DNA of 64,000 bases from assembly GCA_009692585.1 (NCBI GenBank), contig SHYX01000008.1, positions 58,431-122,430 of the forward strand, given 5' to 3'. Shown here piece by piece: positions 41,777 through 50,603 of the stretch. The translations under genes and the position numbers were made by a program. How positions within the stretch are numbered: position 1 is the first letter of the stretch; each line of letters begins with the position of its first letter. The notes under the pieces are model-generated. The model had not been told where the DNA came from. It did no database searches and saw nothing but the letters and a program-made list of their open reading frames with translations. This DNA is from Myxococcales bacterium. Its GTDB lineage: Bacteria; Myxococcota; UBA796; SXON01.

Positions 41777-43315
41777 GTGCACGACCCTCGATACGCCGAC
41801 GAAGCGTTGGACCTGGTCGGTCGCGACCTCGCGGACAGCCCCCTCTACAACGCCGATCTGGCGCCGATCCCAGCCCGCCATCGCAACTGGGGAACGTACA
41901 CGTTCTGCGCGCTGTGGATTTCGATGGCCCACTGCATCCCGACGTACACCCTCGCCGGCGGACTGATGTCCAAGGGCATGAACTGGTGGCAGGCGCTCCT
42001 GACGATCGGGCTCGGGAACTGCATCGTGCTGGTGCCGATCCTCCTCAACGCCCACCCGGGAACGAAGTACGGAATCTCGTTCCCCGTGCTGGCGCGCGCC
42101 AGCTTCGGAACCGAGGGCGCCAAGATCCCGACCGTGCTCCGGGCGCTGGTCGCCTGCGGGTGGTTCGGAATCAACTGCTTCTTCGGCGGCGAAGCGCTCA
42201 AGACCTTCTTCGCCACCGTCTGGCCCGGATTCGCGACGCTCGGCGGCACCGCGGACCTCTTCGGATTGTCCATCCCCTCCGCCATCGGCTTCGGCATCTT
42301 CTGGGCCATGAACATCCTGATCGTCTACCGGGGGATGAACGCGGTGCGGCTTTTCGAGAACTGGGCGGCGCCGATCGTCCTGGTCCTCGCCGTCGCCCTC
42401 CTGGGTTGGGTCGTGAATCGCGCCGGCGGGTTCGGGCCGCTCCTGGTTCAGCCGTCGAAATACGCCACACTCACCGATTTCTGGCCGGTGCTGGTGCCAG
42501 CGGTCACCGCCATGGTCAGCTTCTGGAGCACCCTCGCGCTCAACATTCCCGACTTCACCCGTTTCGGTCGTGGCCAGAGGGAGCAGATCCTTGGCCAGTC
42601 CCTGGGGCTGCCCACCACCATGATTGCGTTTTCGGCGTTCGCCGTCATGATTACCAGCGCCTCGACCGCGGTGCTCCCCGGCAGCGAGCTTAAGGACCTC
42701 TGGAACCCCGAGTACCTCTTGGGGGTGATGGCGTCGCCGGCCGTCCCCGCGGGCCTGACCGAGCCGTTGATCCCCAGCGGGATCGTGCGTCTTTTCGTCG
42801 CGATAGTTGCGGTGTTCGGAATCGTGCTCGCCACGCTCTCGGTGAACATCGCGGCCAATGTGGTCGGCCCGGCCAACGACTTCGCCAACCTGGCGCCCAA
42901 GCGCATCAGCTTTCAGACCGGCGGGCTCATCACCGGCGTCCTCGGCGTGGCCTGCATGCCGTGGAAGCTAGTGGCCGACGCCGGCACCTACATGGACGGC
43001 TGGCTGGGCGGCGTCGGCTCGCTGCTTGGGCCGGTCGCGGCGATCATGATCGCCGACTACTGGGTGGTCCGCCGTCGTGATCTGAACGTGCGCGCGCTCT
43101 TCGACCCGAACGGAGGCGAGCCCCGCTTCAACGCGGCTGCCATCGCGGCCCTGGCCATCGGCATCGCGCCCAACCTGCCCGGTTTCATGGTCGCGACCAA
43201 GCTGCTCTCGAGCGCCCCGGCCCCCTTTCTCGCCATCTACCCGTATGCCTGGTTCACCGGCGTCGGGCTGGCCTTCGGCACCTACCTGCTGGCCACTCGG
43301 CTCTCGAGGCGCTAG
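41777..43315 (+). CDS. NCS1-family nucleobase:cation symporter
   Basis: 512 residues, about twelve transmembrane helices. The N-terminal NADLAPIPARHRNWGTYTFCALWISMAH is the family signature, with the substrate-site WISMAHCIPTYTL region of Mhp1-like carriers. Imports a nucleobase or hydantoin-type compound; the neighbouring cytosine deaminase and PreA-like genes point to cytosine or uracil. GTG start 3 bp after the preA-like stop, so one operon. Confidence 0.92.
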   Translation: MHDPRYADEALDLVGRDLADSPLYNADLAPIPARHRNWGTYTFCALWISMAHCIPTYTLAGGLMSKGMNWWQALLTIGLGNCIVLVPILLNAHPGTKYGISFPVLARASFGTEGAKIPTVLRALVACGWFGINCFFGGEALKTFFATVWPGFATLGGTADLFGLSIPSAIGFGIFWAMNILIVYRGMNAVRLFENWAAPIVLVLAVALLGWVVNRAGGFGPLLVQPSKYATLTDFWPVLVPAVTAMVSFWSTLALNIPDFTRFGRGQREQILGQSLGLPTTMIAFSAFAVMITSASTAVLPGSELKDLWNPEYLLGVMASPAVPAGLTEPLIPSGIVRLFVAIVAVFGIVLATLSVNIAANVVGPANDFANLAPKRISFQTGGLITGVLGVACMPWKLVADAGTYMDGWLGGVGSLLGPVAAIMIADYWVVRRRDLNVRALFDPNGGEPRFNAAAIAALAIGIAPNLPGFMVATKLLSSAPAPFLAIYPYAWFTGVGLAFGTYLLATRLSRR

Positions 43316-43324
43316 CCGCCCCCG

Positions 43325-43993
43325 TCACCCGCGGGTGGGCTCCCAGCTGACCTGGCGCAGGAAACTGGCGTTGAGATACTCTTTCTCGATGACTGTCGCC
43401 ATCTCTTCGGCGTCGCGGAAACGATCGTAGTCGACGGTGATGACCGGGATCGTGCGAGAAATATCCGCGATGAAGTGCGAGTATTCGGCGTACAACGCCG
43501 TAAGATACTCCATACTGACACCCGACTCGACGTCCCGCGATCGCATCTGTATCCGCTCGTACGAACGCTCGGGTTTGACATCCAGATAGACGATGACGTG
43601 GGGCCGACACATGAAGTTGCTCATGTGCCGGAACAGGGACAGGTAGGTGCGGAAGTCGCGGTCCTCCATCAGGCCGATGTTCACCAGCATCCGCGCGAAC
43701 ACGGCGTCCTCGTAGATCGTGCGATCCTGCACGCCGCCGCCCCCGCGCCAGATGATCTCCTGGTGCTGCTGGAAACGGCGATTCAACAGGTAGATTTGGG
43801 TCGCGAAGCAATGACGCTTGGTGTCGCGGTAGAAGTCAGCCAGGTACTCGTTGTCGGCCACGGGTTCGAAATACACCGGAAGATTCAGGTGTTTTCCAAG
43901 AGCCGTCGCCAACGTGCTCTTGCCGGCGCCAATCATACCGGCGATGCCAATGAACAGGTCGTCGAGCGGCGCGACCGGGGAGGGCTGACTCAT
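43325..43993 (-). CDS. Deoxynucleoside kinase family protein
   Basis: 222 residues: P-loop GMIGAGKST, FEPVADNEYLADFY, VQDRTIYEDAVFARML (DRS-like motif) and YLDVKPERSYERIQMRSRDVESGVSMEYL with the LID arginines. Phosphorylates deoxyadenosine/deoxyguanosine or deoxycytidine for salvage. Fits the adjacent pyrimidine cluster, though it is on the opposite strand and convergent with the permease (9 bp gap). Confidence 0.9.
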   Translation of the reverse strand: MSQPSPVAPLDDLFIGIAGMIGAGKSTLATALGKHLNLPVYFEPVADNEYLADFYRDTKRHCFATQIYLLNRRFQQHQEIIWRGGGGVQDRTIYEDAVFARMLVNIGLMEDRDFRTYLSLFRHMSNFMCRPHVIVYLDVKPERSYERIQMRSRDVESGVSMEYLTALYAEYSHFIADISRTIPVITVDYDRFRDAEEMATVIEKEYLNASFLRQVSWEPTRG

Positions 43994-44080
43994 GCGGGCT
44001 CGTTATCCCCGGGGCAACGCCCCAGGCCAGGGCGTCTGTGGGTCGACGCCGACTCGGTGGCGTTGCGCGCGGCCCGGCGC

Positions 44081-44989
44081 CTACGGTCGGGGCGAGAGGA
44101 ACTCCCGCCGCGCCTGGAGCACGGCGACCGCCGCGCCCTCCCACTCCACCTGCCTCGCATAGCTCACACCACGCTCGTAGCAGATCAGCGCCTTGGTCCG
44201 GGGCCCCTCCGCCTTCCGCCCAATCTCCACCCGGTAGATGGCGGCCTGGTCCGGGGTGAGCGACGCCGGCGGAGGAGAAACCACGAGGTCGTCGGCGAGC
44301 GCGGCGTAGGTGTCGCCCACGCGCAGCAGCGCCGAGGTGATCCACTCGGGCTCCTCGGTCTTGATGACCTCGTAGAGGAGCGTTTCGGCTTCCGACACGG
44401 CGCGGACGCGCGCCCGGAGGTCTCGCCGCAAACGGGCCGAACGGGCGTCCAGGCTCAGCCGGTCGCCGCGGTCCGCGGCGGAGTCCAGCAGGGCGAAGCG
44501 CCCTCGTCCCACCATCCACGAGTGGCGATCCTCGTCCTTCACGGCGGCAAGGCCCCGACGAATCAGCCGTTTGCCGCGCGCCGTATGACCGGAGTGAACC
44601 GCCAGGACGCCCTCCTGGATGCGCAGCACCGGCACGAAGTCGGGGTTGAGGGCGTGCGTGGAAAGCAGCGCTCGCAACTGGCCGGCGGACTCGGCAAGTC
44701 GGCCCAGATCGTCCAGCACCACCACGAGATGGTAGCGCGCCTCCAGACCCACTTCCCCACCGAGGTCCATGGCGGCGCGAAGATAGGGCTCAGCCGCCTC
44801 CGGACGCCACGCCAGCTCCTCCACGATGCCCCGCTCCAACAGCCAGCGGCCTTCCTCGGACTCCTCGACCAGCGGGTGAAGGGTGTCCAGGAGCGAGGCG
44901 GCACCCACCAGATCACCGGTGCGCCGGATCTCGATCGCCTGGTCGAGGATGCCCGCCCAGCCGGCGGCGACGAGGAGGAGGAGCGTCAT
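44081..44989 (-). CDS. Exported TPR-like helical repeat protein
   Basis: 302 residues from ATG 44989, which overlaps the stop of the O-antigen-ligase-like gene (ATGA). The N-terminus MTLLLLVAAGWA is a short uncharged signal. The rest is a run of helical hairpins resembling TPRs (ILDQAIEIRRTGDLVGAASLLDTL, AAEPYLRAAMDLGGEVGLEARYHLVVVLDDLGRLAESAGQLRALL). Last gene of the polysaccharide operon; may organise assembly or export. Confidence 0.72.
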   Translation of the reverse strand: MTLLLLVAAGWAGILDQAIEIRRTGDLVGAASLLDTLHPLVEESEEGRWLLERGIVEELAWRPEAAEPYLRAAMDLGGEVGLEARYHLVVVLDDLGRLAESAGQLRALLSTHALNPDFVPVLRIQEGVLAVHSGHTARGKRLIRRGLAAVKDEDRHSWMVGRGRFALLDSAADRGDRLSLDARSARLRRDLRARVRAVSEAETLLYEVIKTEEPEWITSALLRVGDTYAALADDLVVSPPPASLTPDQAAIYRVEIGRKAEGPRTKALICYERGVSYARQVEWEGAAVAVLQARREFLSPRP

Positions 44990-46002
44990 GGGGGAGCCTG
45001 ACCACCAGGATGCCACGAAGTTCCCGAGATCGGGGCCCTGACGCCCAGCAGCGCGACCCAGACGAACGCGGCCCGCGTCACCTCCAGGTCGCCCAGGGTG
45101 TCCTGGGTCAGCCCCCCCACCAACACCCCCGCCAGCCCCGCCGACGCGGCCTGGGCCCCGAACCGCCAGACCACCACGACCAACGCCAGGAGCGCGGTCC
45201 AACCCGCGCCGCCAAGGGAGGCCCCGACCTGGATGAAGCTGTCGTGGGCGTGGTTGGGGAACCAGAACCCCGGCTGCAGCGTGTCGTAGGCGCTGGCCGA
45301 GGCCGCCGCGTACCCGCCCGCACCCGCGTGCCCCGGCGGCAGCAGCAGCCCCCCGGTCCACAGCACCGCCCTTTCTGCGAGTTCCGACGGACCCGCCAGC
45401 CACGCGAGCCCCGCGAGTGTCGCGACGGCACCGCCCGCGAACGAGGCGCACGTCCCCGCGCCGACCGCCACCAGCGCCGCAACCACGAGCGCCGCCGGGG
45501 CCGCGTCGCTGCCGCTCGCCAGCACCCCGCCCCCGAGAAGGACAGACAGCATCCAGTTGCGACGATTCACCGCCACCGCGAAGGGCGGCACCAGCGCGTA
45601 GGCCAACGTCAGGTGGTGGCTCAGCGTGCCACGCGCATCCAATCCGACCACGCGCTGTGACAGCGCGATCACCGACGCGACCGCCGCCGCCGCCAGCGCA
45701 ACGCGACAACGTCGTTCGACCAGCGCCGGCGCGTCCGGCAAGGCCGCCAGGACGACGAGGGGGGCCAGCGCCCACCCGACGCCCAGACCCGCCCGCAGGT
45801 CCCCGCTCGCCAGTGATCCGAGCGCCCCGACGCCGAGGACGACCAGGCCGGTCGACGCCCACGGCAGTTCCAGGAACCGCCGCGCACGCCCCTCGGCAAC
45901 GGCCAGGCACAGAAGCACCGCACATCCCACCTCCAGCGCCGCTGTCGAGAGCGAAAGCGCCGCGAGGGTGAACCACACCGCGCCCTCTCGGGCCCAGGTC
46001 AC
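44986..46002 (-). CDS. O-antigen ligase/polymerase-like membrane protein
   Basis: 338 residues from GTG 46002 (GTGA overlap with the glycosyltransferase stop). About ten transmembrane helices with a larger periplasmic loop near 225-275. That loop region ends NHAHDSFIQVGASLGGAGW, equivalent to the His-rich and E/S-x-G-x-x-G motif of WaaL/Wzy proteins. Probably joins or polymerises lipid-linked sugars on the periplasmic side. The frame is open upstream into the neighbouring gene; that part is not coding. Confidence 0.78.
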   Translation of the reverse strand: MTWAREGAVWFTLAALSLSTAALEVGCAVLLCLAVAEGRARRFLELPWASTGLVVLGVGALGSLASGDLRAGLGVGWALAPLVVLAALPDAPALVERRCRVALAAAAVASVIALSQRVVGLDARGTLSHHLTLAYALVPPFAVAVNRRNWMLSVLLGGGVLASGSDAAPAALVVAALVAVGAGTCASFAGGAVATLAGLAWLAGPSELAERAVLWTGGLLLPPGHAGAGGYAAASASAYDTLQPGFWFPNHAHDSFIQVGASLGGAGWTALLALVVVVWRFGAQAASAGLAGVLVGGLTQDTLGDLEVTRAAFVWVALLGVRAPISGTSWHPGGQAPP

Positions 46003-47129
46003 CGGCCCACCACACGTTCGTACACCGCCATCGTGCGCGCGGCGACCGCGTCCCAACCGAAGCGGGCGAGCGCCCGCTCCCGGCCGCGCTCCCCCATGCG
46101 AGCGAGGACCGCAGCCGCCGTGCCCTCCGCCTCCTGGAGCGCGCGCGCCCAGGACGCGACGTCGTCCACCGGCAGCCGCCATCCCGCCAGGCCGCCGTGC
46201 ACCTCGTCGTTGGGCGCGATCTCGGAGGTCAGGAGCGGCAGCCCAGCGGCCATGGCCTCCATCAACGCGAGCGGGAGCCCCTCGACGCGGCTGGGAAAGA
46301 GAAATGCCCGCGCGTGGCTGAGGAGCATCCGTTTCTCCAGCCCGAAGCGAGGACCGGTGAACACCACGTGGGCCTCGGCGGCCGACCGACGCAGCTGCGA
46401 GACGAAGCCAGCGGTGTACGCCGCGCCGCCGGTGATCACCACCGGGAGGCGGGAGCGCGCGGCGTTCGCCGCCAGGACCAGGGTTTCGAGGCCCTTCTCC
46501 GGCACCAGTCTCCCGAGGAAGAGGAAGTACTCACCGGGCCGTAGCATCGGGAAGATGGCCGGATCCCAAGCAACGGGGACGTGCGGTTCGACACCGTTGG
46601 GGATGACGTCGACGCCGGCGGCGCCCGCCTCGCGGCACCACGGCGCCATCTCCTCCGAGACGCTGACCACAGCGTCGGCGCTGCGGGCTCCCACGGTTGC
46701 GCCCCAGCGAAGCACCTGTCGGGCAGCCGGGCCCCACTTCTGCCGCGTCCAGTCGCGTCCATGGAACGTCACCACGGCTCGCCGACCCAGCGCGCGCACC
46801 ACGGGAGTGAAAAGCGCGGGGCCGCAGGAGTGGACGTGCACGATATCGTGACGCAGACACGCCCGTGGCGCGACGAGCGCGGTGTGCACGAGCGCCTCGG
46901 CGCTGCGGGTGTAGACCGTCGGGGAGTCGGCGAGCCGGACACCCTCCCGGTAGCACGCTCCGTGCGGATTGTAGCGCTCGCGACAATAGACGGTCACGTG
47001 AGCGCCCATGGCCACGAGCCTCGGCGCGAGCGCCGCCACGTGGGCCTCGACGCCACCCTCCGGCCCCCAGGGCGCGCGCAAGCCGGCGAAGGCCACGAAC
47101 AACCGATCCTGGCCAGACTTGCGGGTCAC
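45999..47129 (-). CDS. GT4-family glycosyltransferase
   Basis: 376 residues from GTG 47129 (GTGA overlap). GT-B fold: N-terminal GGVEAHVAALAPRL and HVHSCGPALFTPVV, then VDVIPNGVEPHVPV. LFLGRLVPEKGLETL opens the C-terminal domain, and the nucleotide-sugar site is SRVEGLPLALMEAMAAGLPLL with the E-x7-E motif. Builds a capsule, O-antigen or exopolysaccharide in the cytoplasm; sugar unknown. Second gene of the four-gene operon. Confidence 0.92.
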   Translation of the reverse strand: MTRKSGQDRLFVAFAGLRAPWGPEGGVEAHVAALAPRLVAMGAHVTVYCRERYNPHGACYREGVRLADSPTVYTRSAEALVHTALVAPRACLRHDIVHVHSCGPALFTPVVRALGRRAVVTFHGRDWTRQKWGPAARQVLRWGATVGARSADAVVSVSEEMAPWCREAGAAGVDVIPNGVEPHVPVAWDPAIFPMLRPGEYFLFLGRLVPEKGLETLVLAANAARSRLPVVITGGAAYTAGFVSQLRRSAAEAHVVFTGPRFGLEKRMLLSHARAFLFPSRVEGLPLALMEAMAAGLPLLTSEIAPNDEVHGGLAGWRLPVDDVASWARALQEAEGTAAAVLARMGERGRERALARFGWDAVAARTMAVYERVVGR

Positions 47130-47977
47130 TCTTCGAGGCCCGCGCTGGCGCAACGGCGCGCATACTCCTGGTTGACCCACCCGGAGTAGTCGTGCAGGTG
47201 ATTGGTCGCCACGTCCGCGCCACGCTGGAAGCGGCGCGCGCGCTCGGGCGCTGAAAGCCAGGCGTAGCGGCGCTCCCAGAGACGATCGATGGCGCGGGCG
47301 CCGACGCGCTCGACGGCCGTCGGTACCAGGGACTCGACGACGGCGCGTACCCGTCCGGCCGACGCGGCGGGGGCCGCCGCGGCCCGAGCCAGCGCAAAGG
47401 CGTGGCCCGGCACCCGAGCGCCCACCCACGGGTTCGCACGCAACAGCGCCGAACACGCGGCGGCGCCGAACATCGGGACGGCCGTGGCCAACTCCACCGC
47501 GTGAAACATGCTACGCTGAGGAAGGGCCAATGCATCCGTTGAAAGCAGGTAGTTGGTACAGAGGCTCTCCCGTAGCGGTTCCGGCAGCACCCGGCGCCCG
47601 GCATGGAGCCCGGCCTTCACCGTCCAGACGCGACCGGGCTCGACCAACAGCATGAAGTCGACGTCACCACCGGGTTCGGCGCTGAGCTTGCTGAGCCCAC
47701 CCGTCACCAGGACGCCGCGCACGAACGGCGTCGACGCCAAGACGGCCGCTGCCCGCCGGGCCCGCCCCCACTGCCGCTCTGCCTCCACGCTGCGCTCCTG
47801 CCGCCGGGCGCGATCGCCCCCACGCCCGGCGCGAAAGACCCACACCCCGTCGACCTCGATCACGCCCGCCACCAGGGCCTGGGAAACGGCGTCGTCCGCC
47901 GACTCACCGCAGAGCGCCGCCAGCTCGTCCCGGCGCAGCGGGTGCCGGAAGACGTCGAAGTACAACACCATGCGCAC
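47126..47977 (-). CDS. Nucleotidyltransferase-fold protein of the polysaccharide operon
   Basis: 283 residues from GTG 47977 (GGAGG 5 nt upstream; ATG 47971 is an alternative). The N-terminal segment VLYFDVFRHPLRRDELAAL looks like a small winged helix. Then GGLSKLSAEPGGDVDFMLLV gives the minimal nucleotidyltransferase core (GG-S...DVD), followed by a helical C-terminal half. Proteins of this architecture recur in polysaccharide loci; the substrate is unknown. First gene of the operon, divergent from a lipoprotein. Confidence 0.68.
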   Translation of the reverse strand: MRMVLYFDVFRHPLRRDELAALCGESADDAVSQALVAGVIEVDGVWVFRAGRGGDRARRQERSVEAERQWGRARRAAAVLASTPFVRGVLVTGGLSKLSAEPGGDVDFMLLVEPGRVWTVKAGLHAGRRVLPEPLRESLCTNYLLSTDALALPQRSMFHAVELATAVPMFGAAACSALLRANPWVGARVPGHAFALARAAAAPAASAGRVRAVVESLVPTAVERVGARAIDRLWERRYAWLSAPERARRFQRGADVATNHLHDYSGWVNQEYARRCASAGLEE

Positions 47978-48035
47978 GACGTCCTCCGCGCGCGCTGGCC
48001 GGGGCTTTGGGCTATGCTCGGCGACGGAGGAAGAA

Positions 48036-49100
48036 ATGCGCCTGTCCATGATGTGGGTACCGCTCGTCGCGCTCGTTGGCTGCCCTGGTCCCGACGACAG
48101 CGGCAAGGGCGAAACCGCCGCCGGCGATGATACCGCGAGCGGCGGCGGTGAGGAGGACAACTGGTCGCCCGCCGGAAGCGGCACCGCCTACTTCGTCGAC
48201 GGCGAGTCCGACAACTCCTTGTTCAGCCTGGAGCTGACCGGTGCGAATGAACCGCGGGACGGTGAGGCGTACTACGGATTCGTCAGCGTCGACGCCGATG
48301 GCGAGCCTCTGGCGCTGGGCGAGATCCAGGTCAACGGCGAGGATGTCTCGTTCACGTCTGACATCGGAGAAAACGCCATCCTCGCCGGCTACAGCCATTT
48401 CGAGGCGTGGGCCAACGACGGAGACGGAGACGAGCCTGAAGGCGACGCCGTGTGGGAAGGAGATCTCGACACCACGGTGTTCGACGTCCTCCAGCGGCTG
48501 CTCATCGCCAACCCCGACACCCCCACGGGCGAGGGTTCCCTGCGCGCGCTCGAAACGCAGTTGGAGTTCCTGCGCGACGAGTCCGAGGCCGCGTCCAACG
48601 GCGGGCTCACCCTCGAGGAACTGGCGCTCATCGGGGAAAAAGTGGGGAACGCCCTTCAGGACCCCCCCGTGGACTCCAACAACGACGCGAACGAGGACTT
48701 CTACGACGACAACCTGGCGGTGCACTCCGACGACGAAAAGGGCGACGGGCGCGGCTACTACGAGCTCATCGTCGCCGACTTCACCGCCGCGGCCGCCGCG
48801 GTTCCCGACCCACGCGACCCGATCCGCGGCTACATCGAAGAAGCCTACGACGGCCTCGACCTCACCGTGTACACCGTGGAGACCTTCTCCCAGGATTCGG
48901 CGCGCGACACCGGCCGCTCCAGCACCAACGCGGTGAGCGAGAACCTGCTTGACGACGTCTCCGAACAGATGACGACCTGTCTTGAAGGCGGGGATGTCAA
49001 CGAAGACGGCGTGATCGACCCCCAGGTCGAGGTGGGAATCGAGTGGGCGATCGAACGGTCGAGCTTCATGGCTCACATGACCGTGAACGTCGCCCGATAG
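48036..49100 (+). CDS. Acidic lipoprotein, unknown function
   Basis: 354 residues from ATG 48036 with a perfect GGAGGA Shine-Dalgarno and a TATGCT -10-like hexamer about 20 nt upstream. Signal with lipobox VALVGC (Cys16), then an Asp/Glu/Gly/Ser linker (PDDSGKGETAAGDDTASGGG). The body is unusually acidic and contains EF-hand-like acidic loops (DSNNDANEDFYDD, GGDVNEDGVIDP), which may bind calcium. Not assigned to a family. Confidence 0.75.
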   Translation: MRLSMMWVPLVALVGCPGPDDSGKGETAAGDDTASGGGEEDNWSPAGSGTAYFVDGESDNSLFSLELTGANEPRDGEAYYGFVSVDADGEPLALGEIQVNGEDVSFTSDIGENAILAGYSHFEAWANDGDGDEPEGDAVWEGDLDTTVFDVLQRLLIANPDTPTGEGSLRALETQLEFLRDESEAASNGGLTLEELALIGEKVGNALQDPPVDSNNDANEDFYDDNLAVHSDDEKGDGRGYYELIVADFTAAAAAVPDPRDPIRGYIEEAYDGLDLTVYTVETFSQDSARDTGRSSTNAVSENLLDDVSEQMTTCLEGGDVNEDGVIDPQVEVGIEWAIERSSFMAHMTVNVAR

Positions 49101-49109
49101 GTCGCCTCC

Positions 49110-50603
49110 ATGGTCGTCGTGGCCGCGTTGCACGTGGCGGTGCTGTCGGTGCTGTCGGTGTTGGCGGCGCAGGCCGCGCATCGACTGGTGCAAGCGCTCC
49201 GCTTCTGGCGCTGGCGGGCTCGGCCGCCGGGCGTCCCGCCGCTGCCTCCGGAGCTGCCGACGGTGACCGTTCAGCTGCCGGTCTACAACGAGCGCGATGT
49301 GGTGGAGGGCCTCATCGATGCCGTTGCCGGGCTGGACTGGCCACCCGACCGCCTGTGCATCCAGCTGCTGGACGATTCCACCGACGACACCGCCGCTGCG
49401 GCCGCCAGCGCGATCGCCTCGGCGCGGGGACGGGGGGTCACGGTCCGGGTCCTTCGTCGCGACCAACGGGTCGGGTTCAAGGCGGGCGCGCTCGCCGCCG
49501 GGATGAACGCGTCGAGCTCCGACTACTTCGCGATCTTCGACGCCGACTTCCGCCCCGAGCCCGACTTCCTTCATCGAATCATGCCCAGCTTCGCCGACCC
49601 TGGCGTCGGGATGGCGCAAGCGCGATGGGGACACCAGAACGCCGACGCCAGCCCGCTCACAGCGGCGCAGGCGGTCATCCTGGACAGCCACTTCTCCGTC
49701 GAACAACTCGGCCGCAGCCGCACCGGGCGGTGGTTCAACTTCAACGGCACCGCCGGCGTGTGGCGACGTGCGGCCATCGAAGCCGCAGGCGGTTGGGAGG
49801 GCGACACCCTCACCGAGGATCTCGACCTGAGCTACCGCGCCCATCTTGCCGGCTGGCGAGGGGTCTACCGCGACGACGTGGTGGTGCCCGGCGCGCTTCC
49901 CACGACGATGCCGGCGCTGCTCGCCCAGCAGCGACGCTGGGCGATCGGCTCGATCATGACGCTCCGAAAGCTCGGACTGCGGATCCTCCGTGCCAACGCC
50001 CCCGCGGCGACGAAGTGGGAAGCCCTCGCACATCTGTCCGGCAATCTCGGATGGCCGATGGCCTTGTTCCTGGCCGCCTCGTTGCCGGTCATGGCGGCGT
50101 TCGGCGCCCTCGATCCGAGCGTGCAACTCGCCGGCCTCGCCGTCGCGCTCCTCGGCACCTCGTCGCATGTGTTGGTCTTCGCCCTTCCGCGCCGTCGTGG
50201 CGCCCGCGACATCGGTCTGGCGCTCGTCCTCTGCCTCGGCCTCGCCGCCGCGCAGACGCGCGCGGTGTTCGACGCCCTCGTCTCGCGGCCGGGCGAGTTC
50301 GTCCGGACGCCGAAGTCCGGACCGAGCGGCTCCAGCTATGTCGACGCGGCCGGCCCCTCCATCCCGATCGAGGCCGTCGTCGGCGCGTGGCAGCTCGCGG
50401 GCCTCGGCGTGGCGTTCGCCCAGGGCAACCTGCGGATCGTCCCCTTTCTGGCCCTGCTGGCGGCGGGATTGTTCTGGGTCGGCGCCGGCCGGACGAGGCG
50501 AAGCGTCGGGCTCACCCCGACGACAGGCCCCCTGGCGGAACCGGCGCCGGCGACGTGGTGGCGGCCAGGCGAGGCACCCGTCCGAATGGATCCTCGACCA
50601 TGA
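49110..50603 (+). CDS. Processive GT2 glycosyltransferase (cellulose-synthase/CslA-like)
   Basis: 497 residues. One N-terminal helix, then the GT-A core: VQLPVYNERDVVEGLI, Asp88/Asp89 (LLDDSTDD), DAD at 144-146, TEDLD at 235-239 and QQRRW at 273-277. These are the D,D,D,QxxRW motifs of processive synthases. Four or so C-terminal helices form the translocation channel. Makes a beta-linked glycan such as glucomannan or cellulose-like polymer. The 3' end overlaps the convergent larA-like gene by 92 bp. Confidence 0.93.
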   Translation: MVVVAALHVAVLSVLSVLAAQAAHRLVQALRFWRWRARPPGVPPLPPELPTVTVQLPVYNERDVVEGLIDAVAGLDWPPDRLCIQLLDDSTDDTAAAAASAIASARGRGVTVRVLRRDQRVGFKAGALAAGMNASSSDYFAIFDADFRPEPDFLHRIMPSFADPGVGMAQARWGHQNADASPLTAAQAVILDSHFSVEQLGRSRTGRWFNFNGTAGVWRRAAIEAAGGWEGDTLTEDLDLSYRAHLAGWRGVYRDDVVVPGALPTTMPALLAQQRRWAIGSIMTLRKLGLRILRANAPAATKWEALAHLSGNLGWPMALFLAASLPVMAAFGALDPSVQLAGLAVALLGTSSHVLVFALPRRRGARDIGLALVLCLGLAAAQTRAVFDALVSRPGEFVRTPKSGPSGSSYVDAAGPSIPIEAVVGAWQLAGLGVAFAQGNLRIVPFLALLAAGLFWVGAGRTRRSVGLTPTTGPLAEPAPATWWRPGEAPVRMDPRP

